A stretch of 64,000 nt of DNA from Kutzneria sp. 744 (GTDB taxonomy: Bacteria > Actinomycetota > Actinomycetes > Mycobacteriales > Pseudonocardiaceae): NCBI RefSeq assembly GCF_000568255.1, contig NZ_KK037166.1, forward strand, positions 9,713,547-9,777,546. Direction: 5' to 3'. The translations under genes and the position numbers were made by a program. The notes below the pieces were generated by a model, which worked only from the letters and a program-made list of their open reading frames with translations, was not told the origin of the DNA and did not search any database. Below are positions 1 to 9,399 of this stretch, one piece after another; the stretch's first letter is position 1, and each line of letters opens with the position of its first letter.

Positions 1-158
1 GCCTGTCTGGTCGCCGCCTGCCAGTCGGCCAGGTCGCTGTCCACGTGCCGGCTGCGCAGTTGATGCAGGCTGAGCACCAGTTCCCACATCGCCAGCGGCC
101 CTGCCGCCACTCTGGTCCGCGCCAGGTCCGCGCCGGTGAAGAACACACGCAGCGTCAA
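1..158 (-). CDS. ArsR-like winged-helix regulator, N-terminal fragment
   Basis: The gene runs off the left edge of the window. It is read from a TTG at 158, with a GGGGG ribosome-binding site at 164-168. The first residues read MTLRVFFTGADLARTRVAAG and then continue PLAMWELVLSLHQLRS. This resembles the N-terminus of ArsR-type winged-helix regulators common in actinomycetes, which begin with a short strand and the ADLARTRVA...WELVLSLH pattern before the wHTH. Only 52 codons are visible, so the DNA-binding helices and the effector cannot be assessed. It is divergent from the lectin genes that start at 410. Confidence 0.5.
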   Translation of the reverse strand, partial: MTLRVFFTGADLARTRVAAGPLAMWELVLSLHQLRSRHVDSDLADWQAATRQ

Positions 159-409
159 TTCAGCCCCCTATGACGGCCACGGCGATCGCTCCCCAGCATC
201 GGGCCGCGGTTCAGCTCCCCAAAACCCCGAAAAGGATAGAACAACACCGCTCGGAGGGGGAAGCGCTGCCTCGTGACTGCTCTCACGGCGGTTCCGGGCC
301 ACCGCCACCTGCCGTTTTCGGCACCGGCCGAAATCGCGTGCGTCGCGGGCCGGTCACTACCGAGGCTATGGCCACCGCAGTACGACGAGGGCGGCGTGGG
401 AGAGGGAGT

Positions 410-1801
410 ATGAGCGGATCCAGACGACTGTCGAGATGGGTGCGGGCGGCCGGGATGGCGGTGGCCGTCGTCCTCGGCGCGACCGGTATCGCCGCGCTGC
501 CGGCCCAGGCGGCGACCACCACCGACGTGGTCAACCTGGCGCTGGCCAACGTGGGCGGCATGGCCTGTGGCACCAACAGCGCGGCGGCCACGGCTTCTAC
601 GGCAGCTGCACCCGGCAACGGCGGCCAGCCCGAGTACTGGTGCGCCGACTTCGTGAAGTGGTTGTGGGCCAACAGCGGCGTCGCCGACCTCAACGGCCTG
701 ACCGCCGCCGCCCGCAGCTTCTACGTGTACGGCGCGAACCGCGGCATCCTGTCCGGCACGCCGACGGTCGGCGCGGCGGTGGTGTTCTCCAACAACCGCG
801 GGGACACCAGCGCCGGTGGTGGCGGCATCCACCACGTCGCCGTGGTCAGCAAGGTCAACGGCGACGGCACCATCGAGACGATCAGCGGCGACTGGGGCGG
901 CCAGTCCGGCACCGAGGCGCACTTCGCCAGCACCTCGCACGTCATCCACAACACGCCGGCCTTCGCCGGCGGCGTCGGCTCGTACTCGTCGACGATGAAG
1001 ATGTACGTGGAGGGCTACATCCCGCCGCCCGGCGTCGGCACCGGCTCCACCCGCTCCGCCTTCTCCGAGGGGCGCGGGATCCTGTACTACCCGCAGGGCG
1101 ACGGTCGTCTGCTGTGGTACGACCACACCGGTTATCTGAGTGGTACTCAGGATTGGACCGGCAACTCCGGGACTCAGGTGAGCCAGGGCTGGAACGAGTA
1201 CAGCACGGTCTTCTCGGGTGGCAACGGGGTCGTCTACGGGATCAGCCCGAACGGTGATCTCCACTGGTACAAGAACACCGGCTACCTGTCCGGCACGACC
1301 GACTGGGCGGCCAACTCCGGCGTGGTGGTCAGCCACGGCTGGAACGAGTTCCGCGAGGTGTTCGCCGAGGGCGACGGCATCCTGTACGGCATCACCCAGG
1401 ACGGCCGGATGATCTGGTACCACCACACCGGCTACCTGACCGGAACCGCCGACTGGACAAGCAATTCCGGCGCCCAGGTGAGCCAGGGCTGGGACGAGTT
1501 CAGCCACGTCGTCGGCGGCAGCGACGGCATCATCTACGGCGTCGACGCCGACGGCCACCTGCTCTGGTACGACCATACCGGCTACAAGTCCGGCACGCCC
1601 GACTGGACCGCGAACTCGGCGGCGCAGGTCAGCCAGGGCTGGGACGCGTTCGCGCACATCTTCTCCGGCGGCAACGGAATTCTCTACGCGGTCAGCCAGA
1701 ACGGCGACCTGCACTGGTACGACCACACCGGCTACCACGCCGGCACCCCCGCCTGGACCGGCAACTCCAGCGCCTTGGTCAGCCACGGCTGGAACAACTG
1801 A
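410..1801 (+). CDS. secreted CHAP-domain amidase with tachylectin-like propeller
   Basis: 463 aa, predicted to be secreted. A signal peptide covers about residues 1-34 (RR near the start, hydrophobic core, cleavage after PAQA). A CHAP-type cysteine amidase/peptidase domain follows: Cys78 in EYWCADFVKW and His141/His142 in IHHVAVV fit the Cys-His pair used to cut peptidoglycan. From about residue 215 there are five repeats of about 49 residues, each with a GDGILYG...GDLHWYDHTGY...W..NS...VSQGW pattern. This is the size and number of blades of tachylectin-2, a five-bladed GlcNAc/GalNAc-binding propeller. The start at 410 is chosen because GAGAGGGAG precedes it; an ATG at 368 is possible but has no leader-like residues. 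First of three related genes on this strand. The enzyme call is from motifs only. Confidence 0.75.
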   Translation: MSGSRRLSRWVRAAGMAVAVVLGATGIAALPAQAATTTDVVNLALANVGGMACGTNSAAATASTAAAPGNGGQPEYWCADFVKWLWANSGVADLNGLTAAARSFYVYGANRGILSGTPTVGAAVVFSNNRGDTSAGGGGIHHVAVVSKVNGDGTIETISGDWGGQSGTEAHFASTSHVIHNTPAFAGGVGSYSSTMKMYVEGYIPPPGVGTGSTRSAFSEGRGILYYPQGDGRLLWYDHTGYLSGTQDWTGNSGTQVSQGWNEYSTVFSGGNGVVYGISPNGDLHWYKNTGYLSGTTDWAANSGVVVSHGWNEFREVFAEGDGILYGITQDGRMIWYHHTGYLTGTADWTSNSGAQVSQGWDEFSHVVGGSDGIIYGVDADGHLLWYDHTGYKSGTPDWTANSAAQVSQGWDAFAHIFSGGNGILYAVSQNGDLHWYDHTGYHAGTPAWTGNSSALVSHGWNN

Positions 1802-1814
1802 CGAGGAAACGATC

Positions 1815-2690
1815 ATGACTATCAAAGCCTTGGCCAGACGTGGCCTCACCACGGCCGGCGCTTTCCTGCTGGCCGCCCTCATCGCCGTGCTGCCGATCGT
1901 CGCCAGTGGACGGGCCTTCGCGGCCGGCGGCGCGGACCGAACCAATGTGATCGCGGCCGGCGATGGCGTGCTCTACAGCGTGCAGTCCGACGGGGATCTG
2001 GCGTGGTACAAGCACTCCGGCGCGGCCAACGGCGCGGTGACCTGGGCCGCGGGCTCCGGCGCCGTGGTCAGCCACGGCTGGGACCAGTTCAGCCAGATCG
2101 TCTCCGGCGGCAACGGTGTGCTGTACGCCATCAGCCCCAACGGTGATCTGCACTGGTACGACCACACGGGCTTCGCCAACGGCGCCGTCACGTGGGCGGC
2201 CAACTCCGGCGTGGTGGTCGGCCACGGCTGGAACGTATTCACGCAGGTCGTCTCCGGTGGCAGCGGTGTGCTCTACGCGGTGAGCCCCAACGGTGATCTG
2301 CACTGGTACAGCCACACCGGCTTCGCCAACGGTGCTGTGACCTGGACGTCCAACTCCGGCGTCGTGGTCAGCCACGGTTGGGACAACTTCATGTCGGTGA
2401 TCGCCGGCGGCGACGGCATCCTCTACGGTGTCAACCCGAACGGCGACCTTCAGTGGTACGACCACACCGGCTTCGCCAACGGCGCCGTGACCTGGACGGC
2501 CAACTCCAGCGCGGTGGTCAGCCACGGCTGGGACCAGTTCGTCCAGGTTGTCGACGGCGGCAGCGGTGTGCTGTACGCGGTGAGCCCCAACGGTGATCTG
2601 CACTGGTACAGCCACACCGGCTACGCGAACGGCGCCGTCACCTGGGCGTCGAACTCCAGCGCCGTCGTCAGCCACGGCTGGCTCGCGTGA
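1815..2690 (+). CDS. secreted tachylectin-like five-bladed lectin
   Basis: 291 aa. A signal peptide (about residues 1-37, ending near RAFA) is followed almost directly by five tandem blades of about 50 residues. These carry the conserved core VLYAVSPNGDLHWYSHTG and the closing VVSHGW. There is no catalytic domain, so it should act as a free secreted carbohydrate-binding propeller. It starts 13 bases after the stop of the CHAP-lectin gene, with GAGGAAACG ahead of the ATG, and its stop overlaps the next open frame. It is therefore probably cotranscribed with both neighbours. The blades are more uniform here (FANGAVTW in most) than in the flanking genes, whose blades use LSGT.DW. The sugar ligand is unknown. 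Confidence 0.75.
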   Translation: MTIKALARRGLTTAGAFLLAALIAVLPIVASGRAFAAGGADRTNVIAAGDGVLYSVQSDGDLAWYKHSGAANGAVTWAAGSGAVVSHGWDQFSQIVSGGNGVLYAISPNGDLHWYDHTGFANGAVTWAANSGVVVGHGWNVFTQVVSGGSGVLYAVSPNGDLHWYSHTGFANGAVTWTSNSGVVVSHGWDNFMSVIAGGDGILYGVNPNGDLQWYDHTGFANGAVTWTANSSAVVSHGWDQFVQVVDGGSGVLYAVSPNGDLHWYSHTGYANGAVTWASNSSAVVSHGWLA

Positions 2691-2704
2691 ACGGGAGGAA
2701 AGCC

Positions 2705-4117
2705 TTGTCCGGCAGCAGGATCCTCGCTCTGGGCACGGCCCTTCTCGCGCTGGCCGCCCCGGCCACGGCCGCCGCCGCGTCGACAACAAATGTTGTCGGG
2801 ATCCCGCTGACGATGAACACCGCGGCCACCGCGCTGGCCTCGACCGGCTGCGGCGGGCACTACGACGACCAGAACCCGCCGGCCACGATCCGCGTGCTGC
2901 TCAGCAGCGGTGGCATCTCCACGGTGCCGTTCGAGCAGTACGTGAAGGACGTGCTGCCCAACGAGTGGATCTCCAGATGGCAGCCGGCGGCGTTGCAGGC
3001 CGGCGCGATGGCGGTCAAGACGTACGCCTGGTACTGGACCAACCACTCCGGGGCGCGCAGCTCCGGCGGGCAGTGCTTCGACGTCTACGACACCACGCAG
3101 TCGCAGGTGTACAAGGCGGGCAGCCACAAGCCGAGCACCGACGCGGCGGTGGACGCCACCTGGGGTGTGTCGATGCGCCGCGACGGCGCGATCTTCGAGG
3201 CCCAGTACCGGGCCACCGCCGGCGGCACCGGTTGCGGCCAGGGCGCCGACGGCATCAAGCTGAGCCAGAACGGGTCCCAGGCCTGCGCCGTGGCCGGCTA
3301 TGACTACCAGCGCATCCTGCGGACGTACTACAGCAACATCGACATCTCGGCCGGCGGCGGCACCACTCGCTCACCGTTCTCCGAGGGGCGAGGCATCCTG
3401 TACTACCCGCAGGCCGACGGCCGCATGCTGTGGTACGACCACACCGGTTATCTGAGTGGAACTCAGGATTGGACCGGCAACTCCGGTGCTCAGGTGAGCC
3501 AGGGCTGGAACGAGTACGGCAAGGTCTTCTCCGGCGGCAACGGCATCGTGTACGGCATCAGCCCGAACGGTGATCTCCACTGGTACAAGAACACCGGCTA
3601 CCTGTCCGGGACCGCAGACTGGACCGCCAACTCCGGCGCCGTCGTCAGCCACGGCTGGAACGAGTACAGCCGGGTGTTCTCGCTCGGCGACGGCATCATC
3701 TACGGTGTCGCGTCGGACGGCACGTTGCACTGGTACCACCACACCGGCTACCTGACCGGGACCGCCGACTGGACAAGCAACTCCGGCGTCCAGGTCAGCC
3801 AGGGCTGGGACCAGTTCTCCCTGGTGGTCGGCGGCGCGGACGGTGTGATCTACGCGGTCACGAGCGACGGCCGGCTGCTGTGGTACGACCACACCGGCTA
3901 CAAGTCAGGCACGTCCGACTGGACCGGCAACTCCGGCGCGCAGGTCAGCCAGGGCTGGACCGAGTTCACCCACGTGTTCTCGGGCGGCAACGGCATCCTG
4001 TACGGCGTCAGCCCGAACGGTGATCTGCACTGGTACGACCACCTCGGCTACCACACCGGCAGCGCTGCCTGGTCGGGCAATTCCAGTGCCCTGGTGAGCC
4101 ACGGCTGGAACAACTGA
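2705..4117 (+). CDS. secreted SpoIID/LytB-domain protein with tachylectin-like propeller
   Basis: 470 aa from TTG 2705, which sits 6 nt after GGAGG; an in-frame GTG at 2687 overlaps the previous stop but lacks a good ribosome-binding site. A signal peptide (to about ATAAAA) precedes a SpoIID/LytB domain with the family hallmarks FEQYVKDVLPNEW and AGAMAVKTYAW. SpoIID proteins are lytic transglycosylases or amidase enhancers acting on peptidoglycan. The last ~245 residues form five tachylectin-like blades, very close in protein and DNA sequence to those of the first gene (1061-1801), which points to duplication or gene conversion. Third gene of the set, followed by a strong hairpin. Confidence 0.75.
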   Translation: MSGSRILALGTALLALAAPATAAAASTTNVVGIPLTMNTAATALASTGCGGHYDDQNPPATIRVLLSSGGISTVPFEQYVKDVLPNEWISRWQPAALQAGAMAVKTYAWYWTNHSGARSSGGQCFDVYDTTQSQVYKAGSHKPSTDAAVDATWGVSMRRDGAIFEAQYRATAGGTGCGQGADGIKLSQNGSQACAVAGYDYQRILRTYYSNIDISAGGGTTRSPFSEGRGILYYPQADGRMLWYDHTGYLSGTQDWTGNSGAQVSQGWNEYGKVFSGGNGIVYGISPNGDLHWYKNTGYLSGTADWTANSGAVVSHGWNEYSRVFSLGDGIIYGVASDGTLHWYHHTGYLTGTADWTSNSGVQVSQGWDQFSLVVGGADGVIYAVTSDGRLLWYDHTGYKSGTSDWTGNSGAQVSQGWTEFTHVFSGGNGILYGVSPNGDLHWYDHLGYHTGSAAWSGNSSALVSHGWNN

Positions 4118-4124
4118 AAGACCA

Positions 4125-4165
4125 GTGCAGGGCCGCGTCCCCGTTCCCCTCACGCGGCCCTGCAC
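4125..4165. terminator. perfect 14-bp hairpin after the lectin genes
   Basis: Arms GTGCAGGGCCGCGT (4125-4138) and ACGCGGCCCTGCAC (4152-4165) pair perfectly across a 13-nt loop. It lies 7 bases after the stop of the SpoIID-lectin gene and has no T-run, as is usual in actinomycetes. It can serve the convergent beta-lactamase remnant as well. Confidence 0.75.
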
Positions 4166-4170
4166 GCCTA

Positions 4171-5055
4171 CTACTGCGCCAGCTTCTTCACCGCGATCCC
4201 GGTCGCGTCGGCGATGAGCTTGCGACCGGCGGTGGATTTGGGGTCCTTCGGCGCGGTGTAGCAATTACGTGCGAGGTCCACTATTCATCATGCCTCACGA
4301 ACGTAACGACTCTTGTTTTTGCGTACGAAACCACCGATGGCAGTTTTTACAGCAATCCGGTTTGCGTCCCTCATTTGCTCATCCTGAGCTTCCAGTACGT
4401 CTCAACACCTTGTGAAACGACGGGTAACAGCATTTGAACGTAGGCGCATACGGGCGTGTTGCAATTACACTAGTACGCGACGCTGGGATGGGCCTCGTCT
4501 GATAATGCTTTCAGCCTTCAAAGAGTTTACTCTAGGTGGCTAAGGCTGTACTGGAGTCTGCGTCATTGGCAACGGACGATGGGTTGGAAAGTGTCCAGCC
4601 TCGCATTGACAGTTAGGCCAGTGAGGAGGTTCAGCGGGCCCAGACGACTGCCATTTTATAGAAGTGACACGAGTATGCTCCGTCATGCTGGTGTGCAACG
4701 AGGTGACCGGGGCGTACGAGAGCACCTTGGACTTGTCGTACGCGATGACCCGGTCCAGCAGCCCGGGTTGTTGCTGCCGCAACTGAAGGATCGCGCCGAC
4801 GACCAGCACCTTGTGCGTGGAGCACATCAGGAACCGCTCGTCGGCGCGGTGGGCGACGCTGCGGCCGCTGCCCGTGTCGAGCGCGTAGAACCCGAGCCGG
4901 CCGCCGAACTTCTGTTCCAGCGCAGCCAGATCCGGGTCCTGTGCCGCCGACGAGGTTGTCGTCGACGGCGGCGGCGTGGTCGTCGGGGCGGTGCTGCACC
5001 CGGCGAGCGTGGCGGCTAGGCCGCCGAGCAGCAGCGTGCGACGAGGCAACGGCAT
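4171..5055 (-). pseudogene. broken class A beta-lactamase
   Basis: The 5' part (start ATG 5055, down to about 4681) encodes a lipoprotein-type signal (LLLGGLAATLAGC, lipobox cysteine) and the first domain of a class A beta-lactamase, including the active-site STHK (S70xxK) and YAPVTSLHTSMT. After that, protein similarity stops. The 3' remnant (4171-about 4261) reads YTAPKDPKSTAGRKLIADAT then GIAVKKLAQ and stop, which fits the C-terminal strand and helix of the same family. The SDN, E166 and KTG elements are missing, replaced by about 420 bp of AT-richer DNA. The frame continues only to 4540 as unrelated residues. It cannot be an active beta-lactamase. That the C-terminal remnant belongs to the same gene is likely but rests on 30 residues. 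Confidence 0.65.
4262..4680. other. AT-richer DNA replacing the core of the beta-lactamase gene
   Basis: This stretch has clearly lower GC than everything around it, many stop codons and no recognisable coding signal. The octamer GCAATTAC occurs at its left edge (4261-4268) and again 200 bp on (4461-4468). No inverted terminal repeats, transposase or tRNA were seen. Its length is close to that of the beta-lactamase segment it replaces (about 140-150 codons by family comparison). Origin unknown: captured foreign DNA or an assembly artefact are both possible. Confidence 0.5.
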
Positions 5056-5097
5056 GTGATCCCCCCAGACGTCGAGGGGATCACCCTACCGTGATGA

Positions 5098-5856
5098 TCA
5101 GGCGACCCCGCGCACGGTGACGCTGCCCAGCCCGGCCACCTCGACCCGGACGACCGACGGCCCGAACGGCACGGCGGCGGTGGCCGCCCCGGCCAGGATG
5201 ACGTGCCCGGCCCGCAGCGGGAATCCCTGCTTGGCTGCGATGCCGACGAGCTGCCGCAACGCCCGGAGGGGGTGCCCGAGGATGGCGGCCGTCGACCCGA
5301 ACTGCACGTCCTTGCCGTTGACGCTGAGCCGCACGGCCCGGTTGGCGACGTCCCCGACCGGCAGCCAGCCGCCGATCGCGAACAGGCCGCCTGAGGTGTT
5401 GTCGGCGATCACGTCGGCCAGGTTGAACTTGAAGTCCCGGTACCGCGAGTCGATGACCTCGACGGCCGGCGCCACGGCATCCACCGCAGACACGATGTCC
5501 GCCAACGGATCCGTCGGGTCGACGTCCCGCCCGAGGCGGAACACGATCTCGGGTTCCACCCGCGGGTGCACCAAAGTGGACAGTCGCACCTCGCCGCCGT
5601 CGTTGACCCGCATGGCGTCGGTGAGCTGGCCGACGATGATGTCGGAGACGCCCATCTGCACCATCTTGGCCCGGCTGGTGAAGCCCAGCTTGGTGCCCAC
5701 GAGCCGTTCCCCGGCCGCGAAACGCTGGTCCAGCAAGGCATGCTGGATGGCGTACGCCTCGTCGATGGAGATTCCCTCGGGCAGCTGGGGCGTCGCCTCG
5801 GCGTTGCGCTGGGCGTCGTGCAGCCGGACCGCGAGCGGGACCGTCGACGTCGTCAC
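5098..5856 (-). CDS. 4-oxalocrotonate decarboxylase / 2-keto-4-pentenoate hydratase family
   Basis: 252 aa, fumarylacetoacetate hydrolase (FAH) fold. Family features include GTKLGFTS, the metal-binding [23 protein letters not shown] and GHVILAGA. In meta-cleavage pathways two paralogues of this family work in series: 4-oxalocrotonate decarboxylase (DmpH) and 2-hydroxypenta-2,4-dienoate hydratase (DmpE/MhpD). This is the last gene of the four-gene operon and the other paralogue is the first. Because a semialdehyde dehydrogenase lies nearby, one of the two is probably the decarboxylase; I assign that role here tentatively. The start ATG overlaps the stop of the aldolase gene. Confidence 0.8.
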   Translation of the reverse strand: MTTSTVPLAVRLHDAQRNAEATPQLPEGISIDEAYAIQHALLDQRFAAGERLVGTKLGFTSRAKMVQMGVSDIIVGQLTDAMRVNDGGEVRLSTLVHPRVEPEIVFRLGRDVDPTDPLADIVSAVDAVAPAVEVIDSRYRDFKFNLADVIADNTSGGLFAIGGWLPVGDVANRAVRLSVNGKDVQFGSTAAILGHPLRALRQLVGIAAKQGFPLRAGHVILAGAATAAVPFGPSVVRVEVAGLGSVTVRGVA

Positions 5857-6863
5857 GACGCCTTCCCGACCAGGTCGAGCGCCACGTCCACGATCATGTC
5901 CTCCTGCCCGCCGACCATGCGGCGCTTGCCCAACTCCACCAGGATGTCCCGGGTGTCCATCCCGTACCGCTTCGCGGCCCGCTCGGCGTGCAGCAGGAAG
6001 CTGGAGTACACGCCGGCGTAGCCCAGGGTCAGGGTCTCGCGGTCGACCCGGACCGGCCGGTTCTGCAACGGCCGCACCAGGTCCTCGGCCGCGTCCTGCA
6101 ACGCGAACAGGTCGCAGCCGTGATTCCAGCCCAGAATGTCGGCCACGGCAACAAAAGCCTCAGCGGGGCAGTTGCCGGCCCCGGCGCCCTGGCCGGCCAG
6201 GGCAACGTCCACTCGGTACACACCGTGCTCGACGGCGGTCACGCTGTTGGCCACCGACAGCGACAGGTTCTCGTGCGCGTGGATGCCGATCTGCGTGCCG
6301 GGGTTGAGCACCTGGTTGTAGGCCTCGACCCGCTCGGCGACGTCCTTCATGGTCAGCCGGCCGCCGGAATCCGTGACGTAGACGCAGTGCGCGCCGTAGG
6401 ACTCCATCAGTCTGGCCTGCTCGGCCAGCTTCGCCGGCTCGTTGAGGTGGCTCATCATCAGGAAGCCGGCGACGTCCATGCCGTTCTCGCGGGCCCAGCT
6501 GATGTGCTGCGCGGAGATGTCGGCCTCGGTGCAGTGCGTGGCGATGCGGACGCTGGTGACGCCGAGATCCTTGGCGTGCTTGAGATCCTCGATCGTGCCG
6601 ATGCCCGGCAGCAGTAGCGTGGTCAGCTTGGCGTCGGTCACCGACTCCGCCGCTGCGGTGATCCACTCGGTGTCGGTGTGCGCGCCGAACCCGTAGTTGG
6701 CGCTCGAACCGCCGAGCCCGTCGCCGTGCGCCACCTCGATCGCCGCCACGCCGGCGGCGTCCAGCGCGGTGACGATGTCCCGCACCTGCTGGACGGAGTA
6801 GTTGTGCGCCATGGCATGCATACCGTCGCGCAGGGTCACGTCCTGGACATAGATGTCGGTCAT
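5853..6863 (-). CDS. 4-hydroxy-2-oxovalerate aldolase
   Basis: 336 aa, full length for the DmpG/MhpE/HsaF family of HMGL-like TIM-barrel aldolases, which split 4-hydroxy-2-oxovalerate into pyruvate and acetaldehyde. Diagnostic stretches are [15 protein letters not shown] at the N-terminus, [24 protein letters not shown], and [15 protein letters not shown] with the metal-binding HxH. In known systems it forms a complex with the acylating acetaldehyde dehydrogenase, which channels the toxic aldehyde; that partner is the next gene upstream here, but its frame is broken. The start ATG at 6863 overlaps the upstream stop. Confidence 0.9.
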   Translation of the reverse strand: MTDIYVQDVTLRDGMHAMAHNYSVQQVRDIVTALDAAGVAAIEVAHGDGLGGSSANYGFGAHTDTEWITAAAESVTDAKLTTLLLPGIGTIEDLKHAKDLGVTSVRIATHCTEADISAQHISWARENGMDVAGFLMMSHLNEPAKLAEQARLMESYGAHCVYVTDSGGRLTMKDVAERVEAYNQVLNPGTQIGIHAHENLSLSVANSVTAVEHGVYRVDVALAGQGAGAGNCPAEAFVAVADILGWNHGCDLFALQDAAEDLVRPLQNRPVRVDRETLTLGYAGVYSSFLLHAERAAKRYGMDTRDILVELGKRRMVGGQEDMIVDVALDLVGKAS

Positions 6864-7809
6864 GCGATGCTCCCCACCGCGGACTCGGTCAGCCAGCCGC
6901 GCAGTTCGGCGATGCGCTCGCCGGTCCGCAGGGCGGCCGAGGTCATGATGTCGAGGTTGCCGGCGTAGGCGGGCAGGTAGTGGCCGGCGCCGGTGACCTC
7001 CAGGAACACCGTCACCTTCACGCCGTCGAACCCGCGGCCCAGCGCCGGCAGGTGCGGCACGGTGATCGGGTCGAACTGCACGTCCTGCTTGAGGCGGTAG
7101 CCCGGCACGTACGTCTGCACCTCGGCGACCATGCGGTCGACCGACTCGGCGATCGCGCCCCGATCGCCGCCCTCGATCAGGCAGTACACCGTGTCCCGCA
7201 TGACCAGCGGCGGCTCGGCCGGGTTGAGCACGATCACCGCCTTGCCCTTGGTCGCGCCGCCGACCGTCTGGATGGCGGCCGACGTCGTCTCGGTGAACTC
7301 GTCGATGTTGGCCCGCGTGCCGGGACCGGCCGACTTGGAGGAGATGGAGGCGACGATCTCGGCATACGCCACCGGCGTCACGCGGGAAACCGCTGCCACC
7401 ATGGGGATCGTGGCCTGGCCGCCCGCAGGTGACCATGTTGACGTTGTCGGTGGCCCAGGTGCTCGTCCAGGTTGACCGGCGGCACCACGTACGGGCCGAT
7501 CGCCGCGGGCGTCAGGTCCACCATGAGCTTGCCGTGCGCGGCGGCGACCGCCGCGTTGTGCCGATGCGCGCCGGCCGAAGTGGCGTCGAAGACGATGCGT
7601 GCCTCGGCGAACTCCGGCATGTCGAGCAGACCGTCCACACCGGACGCCGTCGTCGCCACACCGAGCCGCTTGGCCCGGGCCAAGCCGTCGGAATCCGGGT
7701 CGATGCCGGCCATCGCGGCGACGTGCAGTCCGGTCGACAGCCGCTTGATCTTGAACATCATGTCGGTGCCGATGTTGCCGGAACCGATCACGACCGCACC
7801 CACGGTCAT
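6860..7809 (-). pseudogene. acetaldehyde dehydrogenase (acylating), two frameshifts
   Basis: The N-terminal part (7809 to about 7456) encodes [20 protein letters not shown], a Rossmann NAD-binding domain, and continues to [10 protein letters not shown]. The C-terminal part (about 7424 to 6860) encodes [13 protein letters not shown] through [11 protein letters not shown] to the end. Between them lies a third frame that reads [11 protein letters not shown] and holds the catalytic cysteine. To restore the MhpF/DmpF/HsaG family consensus one must add two bases near 7453-7456 and remove one C from the CCC at 7422-7424. Each half is otherwise well conserved, so the loss is recent or a sequence error. 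If real, the aldolase has lost its partner and acetaldehyde would need another route. The start overlaps the hydratase stop (ATGA). Confidence 0.75.
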
Positions 7810-8615
7810 CGCGCACCTCCGTCGTCAGTGAACACGGTTTGAACCTCACCCAGGCCGTCGAGCCGCGCGGTGTACACCCCGGCCGCCTTGACCGGGACCA
7901 TCGGTCCGAGGGCGCCCGACAGCACCACCTCGCCCGCCTTGAGCGGCGTGCCGCGGCGGGCCACTTCCCGGGCCAGCCAGGCCACCGCGACCACCGGGTT
8001 GGCCATGCAGGCCGCGCCGGAGCCCACCGACACGGGCTCGCCCTCGTGCTCCAGCACCATGCCCACCTGCGCCAGATCCAGGCCGTTCAGCGAGAACGGC
8101 GCGCAGCCCAGCGTGTAGAGGCCGCTGGATGCGTTGTCCGCCACCGTGTCGGCGATGCGGATGTCCCAGTTGTCCACTCGGGAGTCCACGATCTCGATCG
8201 CGGCGACGACGAAGTCGGTGGCGCGCAGGACATCCGTGACGGAGGCGTGCGGGTTGTCGATGTCCTGCTTGAGCACGAAGGCGATTTCCGCCTCGACCCG
8301 GGGCTGCAGCAGCCGTTCCAGCGGGACCGGTTCGCCGGTGGCGTAGCTCATGTCCGAGAACAGCGAGCCGAAGTCCGGTCGGGACACTCCGAGCTGGCTG
8401 CGCACCGAGTCCGAGGTGAGGCCGATCTTGCGGCCGACGATCTTGTTGCCGGCGTCGAGCCTGGTCGCGGCGAGGATCTCCTGCACCGCGTAGGCCGCGT
8501 CGATGTCGTGCTCGCCGATCAGGTCTCGCACCGGGGCGCAGGGCCGGCCGGTGTCGATGGCGTCCTGGAGCCGGTCGGCGGCGGACTGGATCTGGGGGGT
8601 CACGAGGTCGACCAT
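7806..8615 (-). CDS. 2-hydroxypenta-2,4-dienoate hydratase (2-keto-4-pentenoate hydratase)
   Basis: 269 aa, FAH-fold hydratase of the MhpD/DmpE type. It shows [30 protein letters not shown] (metal ligands), [22 protein letters not shown] and [15 protein letters not shown]. It adds water to 2-hydroxypenta-2,4-dienoate to give 4-hydroxy-2-oxovalerate, the substrate of the aldolase two genes downstream. First gene of the operon; only 28 bp separate it from the divergent IclR gene, so the two promoters must overlap. The start ATG 8615 is chosen over an upstream ATG at 8654 because the latter would extend into the IclR gene with non-conserved residues. Confidence 0.85.
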   Translation of the reverse strand: MVDLVTPQIQSAADRLQDAIDTGRPCAPVRDLIGEHDIDAAYAVQEILAATRLDAGNKIVGRKIGLTSDSVRSQLGVSRPDFGSLFSDMSYATGEPVPLERLLQPRVEAEIAFVLKQDIDNPHASVTDVLRATDFVVAAIEIVDSRVDNWDIRIADTVADNASSGLYTLGCAPFSLNGLDLAQVGMVLEHEGEPVSVGSGAACMANPVVAVAWLAREVARRGTPLKAGEVVLSGALGPMVPVKAAGVYTARLDGLGEVQTVFTDDGGAR

Positions 8616-8643
8616 GGCGGTTCGCCGTGGCACGATGCCAGCT

Positions 8644-9399
8644 ATGCGTTCCACTCAGCGAGACGACGGTCAGAATTCGGTGCTGGGCCGGGCGGTTTCC
8701 CTGCTGTCGGCCTTCCGTCAGGACGACGACCGCTGCGTGACACTGTCCGAACTGGCCCGTCGTGCCGGGGTTGCCAAGCCGACCGCGCACCGCTTGGCCG
8801 GACAGCTGGTAGAGCTGGGCATGTTGGAGCCGGGGGAGGGCGGGCTGCGGCTGGGGCTGCGGGTGTTCGAGCTCGGGCAGTTGGTGCCTCGGCAGCGGGG
8901 GCTGCGGGACGCCGCGCGGCCGTTCCTGGAGGACCTGCACCGGGCGTCGGGAGAGACCGTGCACCTGGCCGTGCTGGAGGCGCCTGATGTCGTGTACCTG
9001 GACAAGCTGACCAGTCGGGCTGCGCCGGCCGTGCCGTCACGGATCGGGGGGCGGATGCCGGCCCATGCGACGGCGGTGGGGAAGGCCTTGCTGGCGCACG
9101 CTTCGGAGGACGTGCGGGAGGCCGTGCTGACGCGACCGTTGGAGCGGGTGACGGCGCGGACCGTGGTGATGCGGGGAGTGTTGATGCGGGAGTTGCGGCG
9201 GGTGCGGACCGATGGTGTGGCGCACGAATACGAGGAATCGGCCAACGGGGTGGTGTGTGCTGCCTGCCCGGTGATCGACTCGGAAGGGAAGGCTATTGCG
9301 GCGGTGTCGGTGTCGGGGTGGGTGGGGCGGATGCAGTTGGAGCGGGTGGTGCCGGCATTGCGGACTACGGCGTTGATGCTGTCGCGGCAGTGGGGGTGA
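8644..9399 (+). CDS. IclR-family transcriptional regulator
   Basis: 251 aa. The N-terminal winged helix is seen in AVSLLSAF..., LSELARRAGVAKPTAHRLAGQL. The IclR effector domain follows, with YLDKLTSR, RIGGRMPAHATAVGKALLAH, GVAHEYEESANGVVCAACPV and SVSGWVGRM. IclR regulators often control aromatic catabolism (PcaR, PobR, MhpR). Being divergent and 28 bp from the hydratase operon, it is the likely regulator of that operon, probably responding to a pathway aromatic compound. The ATG at 8644 sits directly ahead of RSTQRDDGQNSVLGRA, which fits family N-termini. Confidence 0.9.
   Translation: MRSTQRDDGQNSVLGRAVSLLSAFRQDDDRCVTLSELARRAGVAKPTAHRLAGQLVELGMLEPGEGGLRLGLRVFELGQLVPRQRGLRDAARPFLEDLHRASGETVHLAVLEAPDVVYLDKLTSRAAPAVPSRIGGRMPAHATAVGKALLAHASEDVREAVLTRPLERVTARTVVMRGVLMRELRRVRTDGVAHEYEESANGVVCAACPVIDSEGKAIAAVSVSGWVGRMQLERVVPALRTTALMLSRQWG

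Noticed and set aside
155-1945. 596-codon open frame on the minus strand
   Set aside because: Antisense to the lectin genes. Its valine/alanine-rich repetitive translation mirrors the propeller repeats, and it has no family match or ribosome-binding site.
1061-4117. Regular ~150-bp repeats that could suggest a CRISPR or satellite array
   Set aside because: They are in frame, degenerate at third positions, and encode propeller blades with conserved WY, NS and GW residues.
4262-4680. Possible small gene or tRNA in the AT-rich insert
   Set aside because: Stops are frequent in all frames and no cloverleaf could be drawn.
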